NCBI RefSeq assembly: GCF_900537115.1
Contig: NZ_UNRG01000005.1
Span: forward strand, 62,001 to 126,000
Direction: 5' to 3'
DNA length: 64,000 bases
Source of the DNA: Arthrobacter sp. Alg241-R88
GTDB taxonomy: Bacteria; Actinomycetota; Actinomycetes; Actinomycetales; Micrococcaceae
Part shown: one piece after another, positions 24,579-33,467 of the stretch
How positions within the stretch are numbered: position 1 is the first letter of the stretch
Layout: every line of letters starts with the position of its first letter
Notes under the pieces: generated by a model
Told to the model about the DNA's origin: nothing
Databases searched by the model: none
Seen by the model: the letters and a program-made list of their open reading frames with translations, nothing else
Translations under genes and position numbers: made by a program

Positions 24579-26093
24579 TTACATCACCGTCGGCTTCCCC
24601 GGCCGGCCCTTGTGCTCCGCTCGTGCGATCTCGAAACTGCTCTCGAACGGAAGCGTCTCCACATCCAGCAACGGGTTGTTGTCCTGCGTCGCCACCAGCT
24701 TCTGCGCAGCCTCAACAGACTCCACGCTGGGCATGGACCCGGGCAGGTGGCGCCCGGCCGATTCGGGCAGGAACCGGATGGCCACGGCGGCAATGGCGGC
24801 CACAGTAATGAGATAGTACCCAATCGCCATGTCGTCGCCGGTCAGCTCGATCAGGGCCGCGATGATAAACGGTGCCGTCCCGCCGAAGATGGCCACCGCC
24901 AGGTTGTACGCGATGCCCATGGCGGAATACCGGTGCTCGGTGGGAAACAGCGCCGGCAGCGCCGACGCCAGGTTCGGCACCGAAAACGCCACCGGGAAGG
25001 CGATCAGGGCCAGGCCCAGCAAAGTCATGGGGACGCTGCCCACCGCTATCGCCAGGAACGCCGGAACCGCGAACACCACCGTGCTGAAGGCCCCGATCCA
25101 CAGCACCCGGCGGCGGCCGATCCGATCCGAAAGCAGCCCGGTAAACGGGATGCACAGCGCCATGGCCACCAGCACCGGGATGGTCAGCAGCGTCCCCTCC
25201 ACCTCGCTGTAGCCCTTGTTGCTGGTCAGGTATGTGGGCATGTAGGACGTGAGGGCGTAAGCCACGGTGTTGGCGGCTGCCGCCAGGATCATGGCCAGCA
25301 CGATGGGCCGCCAGTGTGCCTTCAGTATCCCGATCGGGCCCACGGGGCGGAGCTCCTCCCCGGTCTCGGGATGCTGGGCCGCCACGGCTTCAGCCTCCAT
25401 CGTGGCCTTGAAGGCGGCGGACTCCTCGATTTTCATCCGGAAGTAGACAGCCACGGCGCCCAGCGGACCGGCCACCAGGAACGGGATCCGCCAGCCCCAC
25501 GCCTCCATCTGCTCCTGGCCCAGCGTCAGCTGCAGCGCGGACACCACCAGCCCGCCCGCTGCGAAACCGAGGTAGCTGCCCATGTCCAGGAAGCTGACGT
25601 AGAAGCCCCGGCGGCGGTCCGGTGAATGCTCGCACACGAACGTGGTGGCGCCCGAGTACTCGCCGCCGGTTGAAAAGCCCTGCACCAGCTTGAGGACAAC
25701 CAGCAGCACCGCCGCCCAGATGCCCAGCACCGCGTACCCAGGAAGCAGGCCGACGGCGAACGTCGCCACGGCCATGAGCATCAGCGTCATGGCCAGCACC
25801 TTCTGGCGGCCGATCTTGTCGCCCAGCCAGCCGAAGAAGACCCCGCCCAGCGGCCGGGCGATGAACGTGGCGCCGAAGGTCCCCAACAGGAACAGGTTCT
25901 GCACCGCTCTGTCCGCCTCAGGCAGGAACACCGGCCCCATGGTGGTGATGAGGTAGCCGAAGACGCCCACGTCGTACCACTCCATCGTGTTACCCACGAT
26001 GGTTCCGCCCAGTGCCTTCCGCAGGGTGCGGCGGTTTACGACGTTGACGTCGGATACCTGTAACCGCCGCTTCTGCCCGCTGTGTTGTGTCAT
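24579..26093 (-). CDS. MFS transporter, MHS (ProP/shikimate-like) family
   Basis: 504 aa, twelve predicted membrane helices. The MHS signature is clear: NTMEWYDVGVFGYL in helix 1, GWLGDKIGRQKVL in loop 2-3, and RRRGFYVSFLDMGSYLG in the middle. The C-terminus is a long hydrophilic tail. Members import betaine, proline, shikimate, citrate or other organic acids by proton symport; the substrate here is unknown. No clear ribosome-binding site; an Arg-rich stretch (QKRRLQ) precedes helix 1. Confidence 0.85.
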   Translation of the reverse strand: MTQHSGQKRRLQVSDVNVVNRRTLRKALGGTIVGNTMEWYDVGVFGYLITTMGPVFLPEADRAVQNLFLLGTFGATFIARPLGGVFFGWLGDKIGRQKVLAMTLMLMAVATFAVGLLPGYAVLGIWAAVLLVVLKLVQGFSTGGEYSGATTFVCEHSPDRRRGFYVSFLDMGSYLGFAAGGLVVSALQLTLGQEQMEAWGWRIPFLVAGPLGAVAVYFRMKIEESAAFKATMEAEAVAAQHPETGEELRPVGPIGILKAHWRPIVLAMILAAAANTVAYALTSYMPTYLTSNKGYSEVEGTLLTIPVLVAMALCIPFTGLLSDRIGRRRVLWIGAFSTVVFAVPAFLAIAVGSVPMTLLGLALIAFPVAFSVPNLASALPALFPTEHRYSAMGIAYNLAVAIFGGTAPFIIAALIELTGDDMAIGYYLITVAAIAAVAIRFLPESAGRHLPGSMPSVESVEAAQKLVATQDNNPLLDVETLPFESSFEIARAEHKGRPGKPTVM

Positions 26094-26200
26094 GGCCCGC
26101 TCACCGTGCCTCGCTTACCAAGCCGGGCACACGTCGTCGTTCTTCTTATCCCCTTGACCGGCAGCAGCCGGCTCTAGGTGAGGGGAGGATCTACCTTGTT

Positions 26201-27577
26201 TCAGGCCGCAGGTTTGATGTTCTGGTTGACATGGAACAGGTTGCCCGGATCGTACTTCGCCTTGATCCTGGCCAACCTGGCGTAGTTGCCGCCGTAGTTG
26301 TCCTGGATGCTGGACTGGTCGTCGGCATCAAGGAAGTTAACGTAGCCCCCGCCGGCTCCGTAAGGACGCAGGGCCTGGTGGTAGTCCCTGACCCACCTCG
26401 TGTTGGCCGCGTTGTCCTCCGGGGACTCCCACATTCCGGCGATGGCTACGGAGAAGTTGGCATCCCGGTACGGAAAGGCAGTCTCCTCCTGTCCCACGCG
26501 TTGGGCCGCACCATTGATGGGGTAGTAATGATTGGCGGTTTGGGGACTGGGCACCCGGGCTCCGAATTTCCGGGCAACACCGATCACGTCGTCGCTCAGC
26601 TCCGGCAGGAACTCCGCCTTCCAATATGCTTGAAGGCCCTTCGGGAGCATCGGGTCGAACAACGTGTTGAGCATCGGGTACGGGATCGGGCCGACAAACG
26701 ACCCCGCAACTGGGGCGACATCCAGGAACTGCTGCCATTGCCGCTCGCCTTCATCGTGGGGACCGGTCCAGCAGCCCACCACAACCACCACGGGTTTACC
26801 GTGGTGCTCCTGCGGCAGGAAGGGTACCGGTGGGCCCTGGTGGAATCCGAGGAAGATTCCCATGTCTTCGGGAGCTGTGGCGATGTAGTCCCGGTACAGC
26901 TGCCCAACAGCCTCAACCTGCTCGAGCAGGTAGATCACCACACCGCCGTAGACCACGTCCACCGGATGCAGGGTGAATTCCAGGGAAGTTACCGCGCCGA
27001 AGTTTCCTGTGCCGCCGCGTAACGCCCAAAAGAGATCGTCATTCTCGGTGGCACTGGCCGTGAGGAACTTCCCGTCCGCGGTCACCACATCCGCGGATAT
27101 GAGGTTGTCGCAGGACAGGCCGTGCTTACGGGCGAGGTAGCCAATGCCGCCGCCGAGCGTCAGTCCGGCCACACCCGTGGATCCGATAATGCCGCCGGTT
27201 GTTGCCAGCCCGAACGCGTTTGTTGCGTGGTTGAAGTCGGCCCAGGTGGTGCCTGCCTCAGCTCGGGCGGTCTGGGCAGCCGGATCGACGCGGACGCCCG
27301 TGCGGTCGGCGAAGTCCAGCACGAGCCCACCGTCGCAGGTCCCAAACCCCGGGGCACTGTGACCCCCACCCCGAAGCGCGAGGTCCATACCGTTGTCGCG
27401 GGCAAAATTTACTCCTGCGATGACGTCCGCTACCTGCGAAACCCGCAGTACGGCTGCGGGACGTTTGTCGATCATGCCGTTATAGACGGACCGCGACGCG
27501 TCGTAGTTGGGGTGGCCGGGGGTAATGATTAGGCCCCGGACATTCTCCTGCAGGGCCTGAAATCCATTGTTGTCCAT
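26201..27577 (-). CDS. FAD-linked oxidase (berberine-bridge-enzyme family)
   Basis: 458 aa from the ATG with GGAAG 5 bases upstream. The N-terminal PCMH-type FAD domain has LRGGGHSAPGFG, whose His normally bonds to the 8-alpha position of FAD, and TLGGGIGYLARKHGLSCDN. The second covalent site of BBE enzymes (a Cys in GVxxC) reads GVAGLT, so the flavin should be mono-covalent. The C-terminal BBE segment ends YGGNYARLARIKAKYDPGNLFHVNQNI. Such enzymes oxidise sugars or alkaloids or act in secondary metabolism. Substrate unknown; it stands alone. Confidence 0.85.
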   Translation of the reverse strand: MDNNGFQALQENVRGLIITPGHPNYDASRSVYNGMIDKRPAAVLRVSQVADVIAGVNFARDNGMDLALRGGGHSAPGFGTCDGGLVLDFADRTGVRVDPAAQTARAEAGTTWADFNHATNAFGLATTGGIIGSTGVAGLTLGGGIGYLARKHGLSCDNLISADVVTADGKFLTASATENDDLFWALRGGTGNFGAVTSLEFTLHPVDVVYGGVVIYLLEQVEAVGQLYRDYIATAPEDMGIFLGFHQGPPVPFLPQEHHGKPVVVVVGCWTGPHDEGERQWQQFLDVAPVAGSFVGPIPYPMLNTLFDPMLPKGLQAYWKAEFLPELSDDVIGVARKFGARVPSPQTANHYYPINGAAQRVGQEETAFPYRDANFSVAIAGMWESPEDNAANTRWVRDYHQALRPYGAGGGYVNFLDADDQSSIQDNYGGNYARLARIKAKYDPGNLFHVNQNIKPAA

Positions 27578-27901
27578 GGTGACTTCCATTCGCCCCGAAC
27601 ATGACCGATCGGGGACTACGCGCAGCCTTCCCCCCGGCCGTGCGGGACCTTCATGATGCAGCCGCTGCGGGCCCGGGAAGAACCCGGCAAGTGGCCGGAC
27701 GGCCTGTTCCAGCGGCGGAGACCGGATGCGCCGGTGCTGCATGTGTATGGCATGTAGCACCGGCGTGATTCTCGAGTATGCACCTGCCGGCGACGCTGCC
27801 GGGCGAAGCTTTGGACACCCTTGGGCCAACCGACTAACCGTAAGGTACGCCTGCCCGTTTTCAAGGTCAAGAAGCGGTTGGAAAGGCACGCCCAGCAGCC
27901 A
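27578..27901. other. intergenic leader of the flavin oxidase gene
   Basis: No gene supported on either strand. Contains one strong hairpin (27729-27765) and ends at the repeated element. Confidence 0.5.
27729..27765. promoter_or_regulatory. long hairpin in the flavin-oxidase upstream region
   Basis: 15-bp arms beginning CGCCGGTGCT, paired except for one G-U, with a 7-base loop; no T-run on either side. About 150 bp upstream of the start codon of the minus-strand oxidase, so possibly a leader structure, or a terminator for other transcripts. Confidence 0.35.
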
Positions 27902-27981
27902 GCGGGCGCCGTCGAAATTCACGACGGCGGCCGCTCACCACGGTGCCAAACTCCCCTACTGTCCCGGCGATTTACTGTCCT
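27902..27981. repeat. copy B of the hairpin-plus-box intergenic element
   Basis: GC-rich hairpin (GCGGGCGCCGTCG, one mismatch in 13) followed by the 40-bp box at 27942-27981, as at 22642-22723. The box end (TTACTGTCCTGG) supplies the last codons and stop of the GYD-domain gene on the minus strand. Confidence 0.7.
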
Positions 27982-28292
27982 GGCGCCCGGTAGGATGGCG
28001 TCTTCTTGGCGGCTTCGTCGAGGTCTTCGACTGTGAGGAGCGGCTTCAGGCGGACGTTGACGTTCCCCGACGAATTGATCAGCAGCGACAGTGCTGCAGC
28101 ACTTGCATCGTCCGGCGCCTCGAATACGCCAAGGACGTCGTAGTAGCCAAAAGCGTAGTAGAAACTCTCCAGCGTTCCTCCGACGGATTTCAGTGCCTCG
28201 GTCAGGGCGTCACGGCGCTTAGTGCCGCCCTCCTGCATGAGCCCCTGGATTCCTTTGCCCACGTAAGTCGCTTCAAACAAATACTTCGGCAT
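27972..28292 (-). CDS. GYD-domain protein
   Basis: 106 aa from ATG with AAAGGAAAGG immediately upstream. Starts MPKYLFEATYVGKGIQGL and has the motif VGGTLESFYYAFGYYDVLGVFEAPD, typical of the GYD family, small ferredoxin-fold proteins of unknown function related in fold to dimeric alpha/beta-barrel monooxygenases. The last residues (YRAPGQ) come from the repeated intergenic box. Divergent to another small ABM-like protein 240 bp away. Confidence 0.85.
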   Translation of the reverse strand: MPKYLFEATYVGKGIQGLMQEGGTKRRDALTEALKSVGGTLESFYYAFGYYDVLGVFEAPDDASAAALSLLINSSGNVNVRLKPLLTVEDLDEAAKKTPSYRAPGQ

Positions 28293-28534
28293 GGCCTTTC
28301 CTTTCCTCACCTGGCTCCATCGCGCGGTGCAGGAGCGGCCCAGATCCGGCCCCTCATTCCGTGGAAGCGGGTATGTGACCCCGCTACCGCAGAAACTATT
28401 CCTCCGGCTAGAGGCAGTCAATAGGCCGGGGAAACCCTCCCGCACGGGACAAGTGGGCGCTTCTCCCCTGTGCACCTCCCGACGCAGGGAGTAGCCTGAT
28501 CCGCACCACCGTCCACCGCCGTCGAGGAGCCATC

Positions 28535-28852
28535 ATGGCTGGGTTTTTTCAGATAATCGAATTCAGGACCTCACGCATCAAGGAAATCGAAGAGCTGGGC
28601 CGTCCCTCACGAACCGAGGGAAGCAATCAGCCCACTTTCCGCCGCATTGTGGCCACGGCGGACAGGGACCACCCCGGGACCTACTTCACGATCGCCGAGT
28701 TCGAATCCTATGACTCGGCAATGGAGAATTCGGGCCGGCCGGAAACGTCCGAGTTCGCCGCAAAAATGGCGGCGCTCTGCGACGGACCTGTCATCTTCCG
28801 CAACCTGGATGTGATCTGGGAGGACACCGGAAACGGTGCGGGCCGCGGCTAG
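28535..28852 (+). CDS. small ABM-like (dimeric alpha/beta-barrel) protein
   Basis: 105 aa, start with GAGGAG 6 bases upstream. Pattern FFQIIEFRTSRIKEIEEL, then TFRRIVATADRDHPGTYFTIAEFESYDSAM and a final FRNLDVIWED, as in antibiotic-biosynthesis-monooxygenase-like and EthD-like stress-response dimers. No catalytic residue can be assigned. Stands alone. Confidence 0.75.
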   Translation: MAGFFQIIEFRTSRIKEIEELGRPSRTEGSNQPTFRRIVATADRDHPGTYFTIAEFESYDSAMENSGRPETSEFAAKMAALCDGPVIFRNLDVIWEDTGNGAGRG

Positions 28853-28913
28853 GAACAGGCCATGGCTTCCGCCCGCCGGGCTTTAGCGCGGCGCCCTGGA
28901 CCGACCGGCCTAG

Positions 28914-29039
28914 TCAGTCAGCAGGTTCATCGGCCTGTGCCTCACCATCATCTGCGTGTGGCTTGTCGTGAACCTTTTTCGGGATCTTACCCTCAACGTC
29001 AGCGGGCACTGGAGGGTCCTTCTCATCATCGGTAGACAT
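28914..29039 (-). CDS. small acidic disordered protein
   Basis: A 41-codon open frame beginning MSTDDEKDPPVPADVEGKIP and ending in an Asp/Glu/Ala-rich tail. Nearly all residues are charged, Pro or Ala, so it should be disordered. AGGCTGGG lies upstream. It is similar in style to the 68-aa protein at 55944-56150. Very short, so confidence is modest. Confidence 0.45.
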   Translation of the reverse strand: MSTDDEKDPPVPADVEGKIPKKVHDKPHADDGEAQADEPAD

Positions 29040-29253
29040 AGGCCCAGCCTAGGTGTATTGACCACGGACACCTAGGCTGCCCCTGACTGCCTTTCGGCAG
29101 GACCTTCCGCAATGCCGGGAGGGGTGGCATCATGTGTGTGCCGCCACCTACGGGCAGCATGGCCGTCGTCGTCGTGGCGCCGTTGTTGACGGACTCGCAT
29201 GTGCCGCGTATCCGGTGTACGCGTTCCCGGAAACTCCATCCCGAGGAATCACC

Positions 29254-30885
29254 ATGAAGAGGCTGGCTACAGGCGCAGTCCCACCAGACGTTGGCGCGAA
29301 CCGCCGCAAGCAGAGCTCACCCGGGTCCGTCCGCCGCGAATGGTGGCCATGGATCTGGCTTGTCGTCGGAACCGCACTGCTGCCTTTCGCCAACCTCCAG
29401 ACGCTCATTCCGATGGCGGCCTGGCTGGCGCCCGTCTTCCTGCTGCGTTTCACCCGCAGCCAACGGCTGCTGGTGGGGTATCCGGTCCTGGTGCTGGCGA
29501 TGTCGGGCGCGCTGTCCATCGGGCTGCGGGGTGGCTTCTTCCCTGTCGACGACGGCCCCGGATACTACCTGTTCATCGCCGCCCTCGGACTGGGCGGCGC
29601 GCTGCCGTTCGCCGTGGACCGTGTCCTGGCACCACGTCTGGCCGGCATTCCCCGCACCTTGGTGTTTCCTGCGGCGGTGACAACCATTGAGTTCCTGGGC
29701 ACGATCGGCAACGCGTTTGGGACCGCCGGCAGCACGGCGTACTCGCAGTATGCCGGGCTGCCGCTCCTGCAACTGGTGTCCGCCACGGGCATTTGGGGCC
29801 TGACCTTCCTGGTCAGCTGGTTCCCGCCGGTGGTCAACGAGGTGTGGGAGCGAGGATGGTCCGGCTCTGGCGTGATGTCCCCGGTCGGGCTGTTCACGGC
29901 CGCCACCGTCGCCGCGCTGTTATTCGGTGGAGGCCGGCTGGCCTTCACCGCGCCCGGCGCGGAAACCGTCCGCGTCGCTGCCCTTGCACCCGACCGGGAA
30001 CTGTCCGAGCTGGCTTACAGCGCCCCCAACCTCCGTGCAGCAAGTCCTGCCGAACGGGCCTCGGTGCGGGACGAGCACTTCACACCAGTGCTTGATGAGC
30101 TGTTCGACCGGTCCGAGCTGGAGGCCACCGCCGGCGCTAGGATTGTTGCCTGGTCTGAGGCCGCGGCCCGGACGCTGGAGGAAGACCAGGCCAACGTCGT
30201 CGCCCGGGCTGCGGACCTGGCCCGCGAGCACGGCGTCTACCTGCAGGTCTCGATGATCGTGCAGTTGGCCGGTGGCTCGAATGACGGCGGACCGGTCAAC
30301 GAGAACCACGCCGTCATGCTCGACCCAACCGGTGCGGTGGTCTGGGACTACCAAAAGGCCAAACCCACGCCCGGCGACGGACAGGGCCCTGGCCCGGGCA
30401 TCATCCCGAGCGTCGACACGCCTTACGGTCGCCTCGCGACAATCATCTGCCAGGACGACTTCTTCCCGGACCTTGTCCGCCAGGCGGGAGCCGCACGGGT
30501 GGACATCCTCCTGCTGCCCTCCAGCGACTGGGACAGCATCGCCGCCTGGCACGCGCAACAGGCACCGTTCCGTGCCATCGAGAACGGTACGGCCGTAGTC
30601 CGCCCCACCCGCCAGGGCATCTCCCTCGCCACGGACTCCCAGGGCCGCCTCCTGGGCCACAAGTCCGACTACTTCGTAGCGGAGGAGCAAACCCTGGTGG
30701 CATCCGTGCCCACCGAAGGCACCAGCACTTGGTACCCGGTGGTTGGTGACACGTTCGCCTGGGCGAGTGCTGCCGGGATCCTGGTCCTCACCGCCGCAGC
30801 ATTCCGACCAAGACGGCACCGCGGGACCAGTGACGGGCACGCCGGTTCAGGTAACTCCGCCGCCCGTCCAGACGGAGACCCTTAG
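29254..30885 (+). CDS. apolipoprotein N-acyltransferase-like protein (Lnt family)
   Basis: 543 aa; start chosen because GAGGAA precedes it and the N-terminus then runs directly into the membrane part. Six or seven hydrophobic helices (about 33-230) are followed by a carbon-nitrogen hydrolase domain with the expected triad: Glu302 (AWSEAA), Lys368 (DYQKAKPTPG) and Cys399 (IICQDDF). A last hydrophobic helix (about 490-510) ends the protein. Lnt adds the third acyl chain to lipoproteins at the membrane's outer face. Several lipoproteins are encoded in this window. Confidence 0.75.
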   Translation: MKRLATGAVPPDVGANRRKQSSPGSVRREWWPWIWLVVGTALLPFANLQTLIPMAAWLAPVFLLRFTRSQRLLVGYPVLVLAMSGALSIGLRGGFFPVDDGPGYYLFIAALGLGGALPFAVDRVLAPRLAGIPRTLVFPAAVTTIEFLGTIGNAFGTAGSTAYSQYAGLPLLQLVSATGIWGLTFLVSWFPPVVNEVWERGWSGSGVMSPVGLFTAATVAALLFGGGRLAFTAPGAETVRVAALAPDRELSELAYSAPNLRAASPAERASVRDEHFTPVLDELFDRSELEATAGARIVAWSEAAARTLEEDQANVVARAADLAREHGVYLQVSMIVQLAGGSNDGGPVNENHAVMLDPTGAVVWDYQKAKPTPGDGQGPGPGIIPSVDTPYGRLATIICQDDFFPDLVRQAGAARVDILLLPSSDWDSIAAWHAQQAPFRAIENGTAVVRPTRQGISLATDSQGRLLGHKSDYFVAEEQTLVASVPTEGTSTWYPVVGDTFAWASAAGILVLTAAAFRPRRHRGTSDGHAGSGNSAARPDGDP

Positions 30886-30887
30886 GG

Positions 30888-31658
30888 TTACCGCTCCTCT
30901 TCCCCGGCGGCGGCAGCCTTCACAGCGTCCTTCTCGGCGCGCAGGGCCTCGGCGACATGCTGTTCCTCGGCCTTTTCCTGGTGGATGACCTCTGCGAAAA
31001 GCTTCTCCATCTCCTTGGCCACGCCGGCAGCCGACGCCGGGTTTTGACCGGTCACCAGCCGGTGGTCAACCACCACCTTTTCCTCGAAGACACCGGCGGA
31101 GACGTGGGTGGCGCCCTGTTCCTCGAGCCGGTCTGCCAGGAAGAACGGGATGACCTTGTCCTTCCCTGCGGCAACCTCCTCGTCGTTGGTGAAGGCGGCC
31201 ACCCTCCGGCCCTCGACGAGGCGTAGCCCGTTCTCCAATTCAACGTTCAGCAGTCCGGCCGGTCCGTGGCAGACCGCGCCCACCAGTCCCCCGGCGTTGT
31301 AGACGCTGGCCACCAGGTTCTGCAGGCCTTCGCTGTCCGGGAAGTCCCACATGGTGCCGTGGCCGCCCACGAGGTAGACGCCGTCGTACTGGTCCGGATC
31401 CACCACGTCCACCCGGGCAGTGTTGTACAGGCCGGCACGCGTGGTCTCGTCCTCGGTGAAGGCGACCTGGATGGGGTCTTTCGAGTCCACCTCGTCGCGC
31501 GGCGGCTGGCCGCCCTGGATGGACGCAAAGTCGACGAAATGCCCGGAATCCTTGAACACCTTCCACGGGTGTGCAGCCTCGGCCACGTTGTAGCCGGTCT
31601 TCTCTCCCGTATCGCCGATCTCGGAAACGCTGGTCAGTACCATGAGGATTTTCTTCAT
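30888..31658 (-). CDS. DJ-1/PfpI-family (Hsp31-like) protein
   Basis: 256 aa; the ATG follows AAAGGAG. Begins MKKILMVLTSVSEIGD, contains YDGVYLVGGHGTMWDFPD and the nucleophile elbow GAVCHGPAGL with the reactive Cys; Glu and His partners are present in the expected places. Family members act as glyoxalase III, deglycase or holding chaperone. An extra charged C-terminal helix (EKAEEQHVAEALRAEKDAVK) goes beyond the usual ~225 aa. Its stop lies 2 bp from the converging Lnt-like gene. Confidence 0.85.
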   Translation of the reverse strand: MKKILMVLTSVSEIGDTGEKTGYNVAEAAHPWKVFKDSGHFVDFASIQGGQPPRDEVDSKDPIQVAFTEDETTRAGLYNTARVDVVDPDQYDGVYLVGGHGTMWDFPDSEGLQNLVASVYNAGGLVGAVCHGPAGLLNVELENGLRLVEGRRVAAFTNDEEVAAGKDKVIPFFLADRLEEQGATHVSAGVFEEKVVVDHRLVTGQNPASAAGVAKEMEKLFAEVIHQEKAEEQHVAEALRAEKDAVKAAAAGEEER

Positions 31659-31738
31659 GAAGTGCTCCTTTCGTCCACGTCCCACCCTACGCGCAGCCTA
31701 AGCCGGGCCCTCCGCGTCGTGGATGGTGAACTGCCGGG

Positions 31739-33082
31739 TCACGCCGCTGAAGGTATCGGCACGGAATCTGCGGCGCTGCCCCATCCGGCCAGCAGCGCCG
31801 GAGGCACAATCATGCTGCCAGTGTGGGCGTGCCTCAGGGTGTCCAGCATGGCGCCCAGGGCGCCGTCTTTCGGAAGGAATCCGCAGATGCCCGTGCGGGC
31901 GGCCTCACTGAGGGCTTCCTGGGACGGGTTTCCCGTCAGCATGATGATCCTGGTCTCCGGCGCCTCCGAGAGGATGCGCCCGGCAGCGTCGAGCCCGGTT
32001 CCGTCGGGGAGGTGCAGATCCATGATGACGACGTCGGGCGCAAGGTCCCGGAACATCGTCACCGAAGATTCCACGGACTTCGCCGCCCCTACGCTTTGCA
32101 GGTCCGGCTCACGGTCCAGCGCCCCGGCCAACAGCTCGGAAAACGTGGTGTGGTCATCAACGATCAGGATGCGCAGGCAGTCCGTTGGCTTTGTGGCCGT
32201 CGCGGCCACGGGACGATTTTCCGTGACCGCGGGACGAGGGCCCCCGAACGATGCAGGACCTGACGATGCGGTGCTCCTCAGGAGTCTTGCCTGTGCCTCC
32301 CTTAGCGTGGGAGCGGGGGCGCAGCCCAGTTCCTCATCCATGACCCTGCGGCAGCGGTCGTAAGCCCGCAAGGCTTCCGTGCTCTCGCCATTCTGCTCAA
32401 GGCCAAGGATTAACGCCGTCCATGCCCGCTCGTTGAGGGGATCCTCCTTGGCCGCCGCCCCGGCCCAGGCAATGGCCTTGCCCGTTTCTCCCACGGAGAG
32501 CGCGATGTCCGCAGCCGCAACGCGTGCCAGGCCGACGCGCGCTGCGTGCGCGGCGCGCTCCTCCTCGGCCCACGCCGGCAGCAGCTCGTCTCCCAGCAGT
32601 GGAGCGGAAGCCAGGTCCAGTGCTTCGGTCAGCAGTGCAAGCGCTAGGCGGGGCTCGGCCTTGGACGCCTTTTTGGTCAGCGTTTCGAAGCGGTCCAGGT
32701 CCAGTTCCACCAATGACCGGTCGATGGCGTAGCCGCCGGTGACCGTCCGCAGGGGACCTGTCCGCCCGGTACCGGGCTGCAGGTTGCGCCGGAGGACGCT
32801 GACATAGCTTTCAAGGGTGGCCAGTGCAGCGGCCGGGTGGTTCCCGCCCCACAGCAGATCCATCAGCCGGGACTTCGACACTGCCGTGCCAAAATTCATC
32901 AGGAGAATTTCGAGGACCTGGCGGGGCTTGGGCCCGCCAAGGTCGTTGGCACTCAGCTCGATGTCGCCCCGGCGGATGGTCAACGGGCCGAAAACCGAAA
33001 TCGAAAGCGCCGGCGTCGTTGTCGGCATTTCGGGAACGAGGCTCGCCTGGCCGGTTTTGTTCGGCAGTTCCAAGGTAATCAC
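31739..33082 (-). CDS. SARP/BTAD transcriptional regulator with C-terminal receiver domain
   Basis: 447 aa from a GTG with GGGGGA 7 bases upstream; an upstream GTG at 33151 is possible. The N-terminal winged helix of OmpR/SARP type (LTIRRGDIELSANDLGGPKPRQVLEIL) is followed by a bacterial transcriptional activation domain (about 130-275, ending RRVMDEELGCAPAPTLREAQ). The C-terminal third (about 305-425) is a CheY-like receiver: ILIVDDH, phosphoacceptor Asp355 in VVIMDLHLPDG, and the conserved Lys405. There is no DNA-binding domain after the receiver, so domain order is reversed relative to normal response regulators. No histidine kinase gene is adjacent. Confidence 0.85.
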   Translation of the reverse strand: MITLELPNKTGQASLVPEMPTTTPALSISVFGPLTIRRGDIELSANDLGGPKPRQVLEILLMNFGTAVSKSRLMDLLWGGNHPAAALATLESYVSVLRRNLQPGTGRTGPLRTVTGGYAIDRSLVELDLDRFETLTKKASKAEPRLALALLTEALDLASAPLLGDELLPAWAEEERAAHAARVGLARVAAADIALSVGETGKAIAWAGAAAKEDPLNERAWTALILGLEQNGESTEALRAYDRCRRVMDEELGCAPAPTLREAQARLLRSTASSGPASFGGPRPAVTENRPVAATATKPTDCLRILIVDDHTTFSELLAGALDREPDLQSVGAAKSVESSVTMFRDLAPDVVIMDLHLPDGTGLDAAGRILSEAPETRIIMLTGNPSQEALSEAARTGICGFLPKDGALGAMLDTLRHAHTGSMIVPPALLAGWGSAADSVPIPSAA

Positions 33083-33467
33083 GGTGGTATCCCCCAAGTA
33101 GTCCTGTGCTGCGTGGTTCCCATTGAAGTGGCGGGTATACGCACAAACCACAGTGCTCAGTACTCGCTTTTTTGTGCCGGCTTTCCGTCGAGTACTTGCT
33201 TCAGGGCACAGCTACGCAGAAATTGTTGAGCGGACACGCAGCGAAGAATCGGGGAAAGTGAGCTGCCCGGAAGCCGTTTGCGCTGGTGAGATCCCGGATC
33301 ATGATCCATGCCGAAGGTTGGAAAAACCTAGGTAGTGCCACGGGGGCTCCTCCTGGCGGGCAGCCAGCCGTTGGCGCTCATTTTTTGGGAAAATTCCGAG
33401 TCGAACACCACGGCGCCCGTAAGTTACGGAATCACTGCGCCCGCTCGAGCGCCCGCCCGACCACAGG
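33083..33467. other. intergenic region upstream of the SARP-receiver gene
   Basis: No gene supported. Contains a 7-bp inverted repeat AGTACTC (33159-33165) / GAGTACT (33190-33196) with a T-run in the loop, and a perfect palindrome GGATCATGATCC at 33296-33307, both possible regulatory sites. Confidence 0.45.

Noticed and set aside
26201..27922. 573-aa version of the flavin oxidase
   Set aside because: The extra 115 N-terminal residues have no family similarity, and a good GGAAG site precedes the internal ATG at 27577.
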